Assembly (NCBI GenBank): GCA_903933395.1 | Contig: CAIZKA010000134.1 | Coordinates: 1-8,510, forward strand | Origin: an uncultured beta proteobacterium | Lineage (GTDB): Bacteria > Pseudomonadota > Gammaproteobacteria > Burkholderiales > Rhodocyclaceae | Direction: 5' to 3' | DNA: 8,510 bases | Shown here: piece by piece, positions 6,322 through 8,510 of the stretch | Layout: every line of letters begins with the position of its first letter | Position numbering within the stretch: the stretch's first letter is position 1 | Notes under the pieces: generated by a model | What the model was told of the DNA's origin: nothing | The model's database searches: none | The model's input: the letters and a program-made list of their open reading frames with translations, nothing else | Made by a program: the position numbers and the translations under genes

Positions 6322-6783
6322 ATGCATGGACGCAGACTCTTTTTCGCGGGCAGCTTCGCTTTGCTGACGCTTGCTGCCAGCGGACCGCTGCAGGCTGCCG
6401 ATGGAGCCAAACTCTACGAGGCAAATTGCGCGGTTTGTCATCAGCCGGACGGCAACGGTAGCGAGGGTCTCGCGCCGCCGCTGGTCGACGTGCTGGCCAA
6501 ACGGGCGCAGTCGGCCGTCGGGCGCGAATACCTGGCCCAGGTGCTGGTGTCCGGCATGGTCGGCAACATCACCTCGCGCGGTGTCAAATACAACGGCAAC
6601 ATGCCGGCGGCAACCCTGTCCGACGAAGAACTCGCCGCGGTCATGGGCCATGTCCTCACCACCTTCAACAAGGTTTCGCAGCCCATGCCTGCCGAGCTTT
6701 TCAACGCGGCCCGGAGCAAGGCATCGACGCCCTCCGCGGTGCGCCAGCAGCGCGAACGCGTGCTTGCGGAAGTCGGGGAGTAG
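6322..6783 (+). CDS. Periplasmic monohaem c-type cytochrome, probable electron acceptor of the amine dehydrogenase
   Basis: A 153-residue class I cytochrome c. The signal peptide is MHGRRLFFAGSFALLTLAAS, with likely cleavage after LQA (residue 25). Haem is attached at CAVCH (C36, C39, H40), followed by QPDGNGSEGLAPPL, a normal class I sequence. The sixth ligand is probably M94 in NGNMPAATLSDEEL, just before the C-terminal helix. The start lies 1 nt after the aauA stop, so the two genes are translationally linked. The A. faecalis aau cluster also has a small monohaem cytochrome c directly after aauA. It is the best candidate to take electrons from reduced TTQ, although A. faecalis enzyme is known to use azurin. 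The C-terminal tail (about 120-153) is charged and probably helical. Confidence 0.9.
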   Translation: MHGRRLFFAGSFALLTLAASGPLQAADGAKLYEANCAVCHQPDGNGSEGLAPPLVDVLAKRAQSAVGREYLAQVLVSGMVGNITSRGVKYNGNMPAATLSDEELAAVMGHVLTTFNKVSQPMPAELFNAARSKASTPSAVRQQRERVLAEVGE

Positions 6784-6786
6784 GGC

Positions 6787-7227
6787 GTGGCAAAAGGTTT
6801 CTACCGTTCCTTCCTGACGATTGGCCTGGCGGCATTGCTTGCCTCGCCTGCCATGGCCAGCGAGCGGGAGCGGATCAACTTTCTGCTGCATTGCTCGGGC
6901 TGCCATCAATCTGACGGGAGCGGCAGCCCAGACAGCGGCATTCCAGACATGCGGGGAAGAATCGGACATTACCTGCGCTTGCCGGAGGGGCGCGCCTATC
7001 TGGTTCAGGTGCCGGGTACGGCGCAATCGTCGCTGAACGACGGCGACACGGCCACCTTGTTGAACTGGATGGTGAGTAGCTTGGGAGGCAAGGAAGTCCC
7101 GGCGGATTTTTCGCCTTACACGAGAGACGAGGTGACCCGCTTGCGCGGGAATCCTCTCGCTGATGTTTCTGCCGCACGGACGCAGGTGATCACGCGCTTG
7201 CAGAAAATGGGCTATAGAATTGAATGA
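6787..7227 (+). CDS. Second small periplasmic c-type cytochrome, atypical distal haem ligand
   Basis: A 146-residue exported cytochrome c. A signal peptide covers about residues 1-24 (cleavage after AMA), and the haem site is CSGCH (C36, C39, H40) followed by QSDGSGSP. Where a class I cytochrome would show its Met ligand, before the last helix, the sequence is VPGTAQSSLNDGDTATLLNW with no Met. Remaining candidates are M95 in LLNWM, H61 and M55. I recognise the VPG-(T/S)A-x-S-x-L-x-D/LLNWM pattern as a recurring small cytochrome type of unassigned function. A C-terminal extension from about 105 (PADFSPYTRDEVTRLRGN) is also typical of that type. The start is GTG at 6787, with GGGGAG 6 nt upstream and 3 nt after the previous stop; no ATG gives a complete signal peptide. 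A redox partner role is inferred from the operon. Confidence 0.85.
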   Translation: MAKGFYRSFLTIGLAALLASPAMASERERINFLLHCSGCHQSDGSGSPDSGIPDMRGRIGHYLRLPEGRAYLVQVPGTAQSSLNDGDTATLLNWMVSSLGGKEVPADFSPYTRDEVTRLRGNPLADVSAARTQVITRLQKMGYRIE

Positions 7228-7251
7228 TCTACCAATAAGAGGGGGAGTGAG

Positions 7252-8510
7252 ATGAAGTCAAAGCGCAAAATGTTGCAATCAACCGTATCGGCCGCTGTAC
7301 TGGTCTTTTTGGCCGGCAGCGCCCAGGCCGCAGTGTCCGAAGCCGAGGCAGCCAAGCTCGGCAAGGAACTGACACCGGTCGGCGCCGAACGCGCCGGCAA
7401 CAAGGATGGCAGCATCCCGGAATTCAAGGGAGGTACGCCGAAGGGCAAACACAAGCTCGGCGACCCGCGGGTTGACCCTTTTGCCTCGGAAAAGCCCCTG
7501 TTCTCGATCGACGCGTCGAACGTCGACAAGTACAAGGACAAGCTCACCGCCGGCCAGATCGAACTGATCAAGACGCGCAAGGGCTATCGCATGGATGTCT
7601 ATCCGACGCACCGCTCCTGCGGCTATCCGGACATCATCAATGATCGGACGAAGAAAAATGCAACCATTGCCAAGCTGACCACCGACGGCAAGGACAACCT
7701 TGCCGCCGCGCTAGGCGGCGCCTTCCCCTTCCCGATTCCGAAGAACGGCGCCGAGGCGGTCTGGAACCACCGCCTGCGCTGGCAGGGCGAGGGCCGCTTC
7801 GAGTACTACCAGACCAATTTCATGAACCCGGACGGGACCTTCTACGGCCTCGCCCAGGACCAGGTCACCCTGATGCCGTTTGCCTCGACCAAGGCCAATT
7901 CGCCGCAGGACGCCGGCGATGCGCAGATGAAGATTCTCAACACCGCCACCGCGCCGGCCTCGCGCACCGGCGAGGTGATTCTGGCGCACTACTTCATGAC
8001 CAAGGGCAACGATGCCTGGATGTACTTCCCCGGCCAGCGCCGCGTGCGTCGTTTGCCGGCCTTCGACTACGACAATCCGATTCCCGGTTACGAGAACCTC
8101 GAGACAGCCGACCAGTATCCGATGTTCGCCGGCCAACTCGACCGCTATGACTGGAAGCTGGTTGGCAAGCAGGAACTCTACGTGCCCTACAACAGCTTCA
8201 AGTTCGTCGCCAAGCGCCCGACCAAGGACGTCTATGGCGGCCTTTACCCGAATCGCGACCTGGTGCGCTACGAGTTGCACCGCGTCTGGAAGGTCGAGGC
8301 GACGGTCAAGGCCGGCATGCGCCACATGTTCGCCAAGCGCGAGTTCTACATTGACGAGGACACCTGGATGCTGCTCAACGCCGACCAGTACGACGCCCAG
8401 GGCAAGCTCTGGCGCGTGATGGAAGCGTCGATCTATCCGGCGGTCGAACTCGGCGCCTGCGTCAGCCAGGAATTCATGTCCTGGGATCTGACGGTCAATC
8501 GCTACATGGC
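7252..8510 (+). CDS. DUF1329 family periplasmic/outer-membrane-associated protein (3' partial)
   Basis: 419 codons are visible with no stop, out of a usual length near 450. A signal peptide ends after AQA (residue 26). The body has DUF1329 hallmarks: the N-terminal AGNKDGSIPEFKGG (48-61), GYRMDVYPTHRSCGYPD (111-127), NDAWMYFPGQRRVRRLP (253-269) with a preceding YFMTKG, and LYPNRDLVRYELHRVWKVEA (331-350) before KREFYIDEDTW (362-372). The family is predicted to share the LolA/LolB-like lipoprotein or hydrophobic-ligand fold and is often encoded beside DUF1302 and RND-type transporter genes, mostly in degradation of hydrophobic compounds. No precise function is established. AGAGGGGGAG precedes the ATG with good spacing, and the gene starts 24 nt after the second cytochrome with no terminator between, so it appears to be part of the operon. 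A role in handling an aromatic amine or its product at the envelope is inference only. Confidence 0.9.
   Translation, partial: MKSKRKMLQSTVSAAVLVFLAGSAQAAVSEAEAAKLGKELTPVGAERAGNKDGSIPEFKGGTPKGKHKLGDPRVDPFASEKPLFSIDASNVDKYKDKLTAGQIELIKTRKGYRMDVYPTHRSCGYPDIINDRTKKNATIAKLTTDGKDNLAAALGGAFPFPIPKNGAEAVWNHRLRWQGEGRFEYYQTNFMNPDGTFYGLAQDQVTLMPFASTKANSPQDAGDAQMKILNTATAPASRTGEVILAHYFMTKGNDAWMYFPGQRRVRRLPAFDYDNPIPGYENLETADQYPMFAGQLDRYDWKLVGKQELYVPYNSFKFVAKRPTKDVYGGLYPNRDLVRYELHRVWKVEATVKAGMRHMFAKREFYIDEDTWMLLNADQYDAQGKLWRVMEASIYPAVELGACVSQEFMSWDLTVNRYM

Noticed and set aside
6235..7026. 263-residue open frame antisense to the end of aauA and the two cytochromes
   Set aside because: It crosses three confident genes on the other strand and shows no signal peptide or domain; it is explained by GC-rich codon bias.
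7711..8325. 204-residue open frame antisense to the DUF1329 gene
   Set aside because: Hydrophobic Val/Ala-rich composition is what the reverse complement of GC-rich coding sequence gives; the DUF1329 motifs are on the plus strand.

Overview
The window is about 8.5 kb of GC-rich, gene-dense DNA with tight operon spacing. It looks like a proteobacterial chromosome, most likely a betaproteobacterium of the Azoarcus/Thauera/Rhodocyclales type. That placement rests only on base composition, gene content and general protein similarity; there is no rRNA or marker gene here to fix it.

Layout. (1) Positions 2-2149, plus strand: the C-terminal ~715 residues of a molybdopterin oxidoreductase of the arsenite-oxidase large-subunit (AioA-like) branch, with its N-terminus outside the window. 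(2) A 33-bp convergent gap with a GC-rich hairpin. (3) Positions 2183-3205, minus strand: an AraC-family regulator resembling EutR-type regulators. (4) A 250-bp divergent control region (3206-3455) with a candidate promoter and operator-like repeats. (5) From 3456 to the end, plus strand: a tightly packed operon for a periplasmic tryptophan tryptophylquinone (TTQ) amine dehydrogenase. Its order is large subunit (aauB), membrane maturation protein (aauE), thioredoxin-like maturation protein (aauD), TTQ small subunit (aauA), two small monohaem c-type cytochromes, and a DUF1329 periplasmic protein cut by the window edge.

How the genes work together. The order B-E-D-A followed by a small cytochrome c matches the aromatic amine (aralkylamine) dehydrogenase cluster known from Alcaligenes faecalis. 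The small subunit carries both TTQ tryptophans, the catalytic Asp and the Thr next to it at exactly the family spacing. The enzyme would deaminate primary amines such as phenylethylamine, tyramine or tryptamine in the periplasm to the aldehyde and ammonia. Electrons would pass from TTQ to one or both cytochromes. AauE and AauD would support disulfide formation and TTQ subunit folding. The divergent AraC-type protein is the obvious candidate for an amine-responsive activator.

Less explained parts: the Mo enzyme keeps one half of the AioA pocket signature but appears to lack the other; the second cytochrome lacks a Met ligand at the usual place; a DUF1329 protein is appended to an amine dehydrogenase operon; and no mauG-type TTQ-maturation gene is visible. 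I found no mobile element, CRISPR array, tRNA or rRNA.
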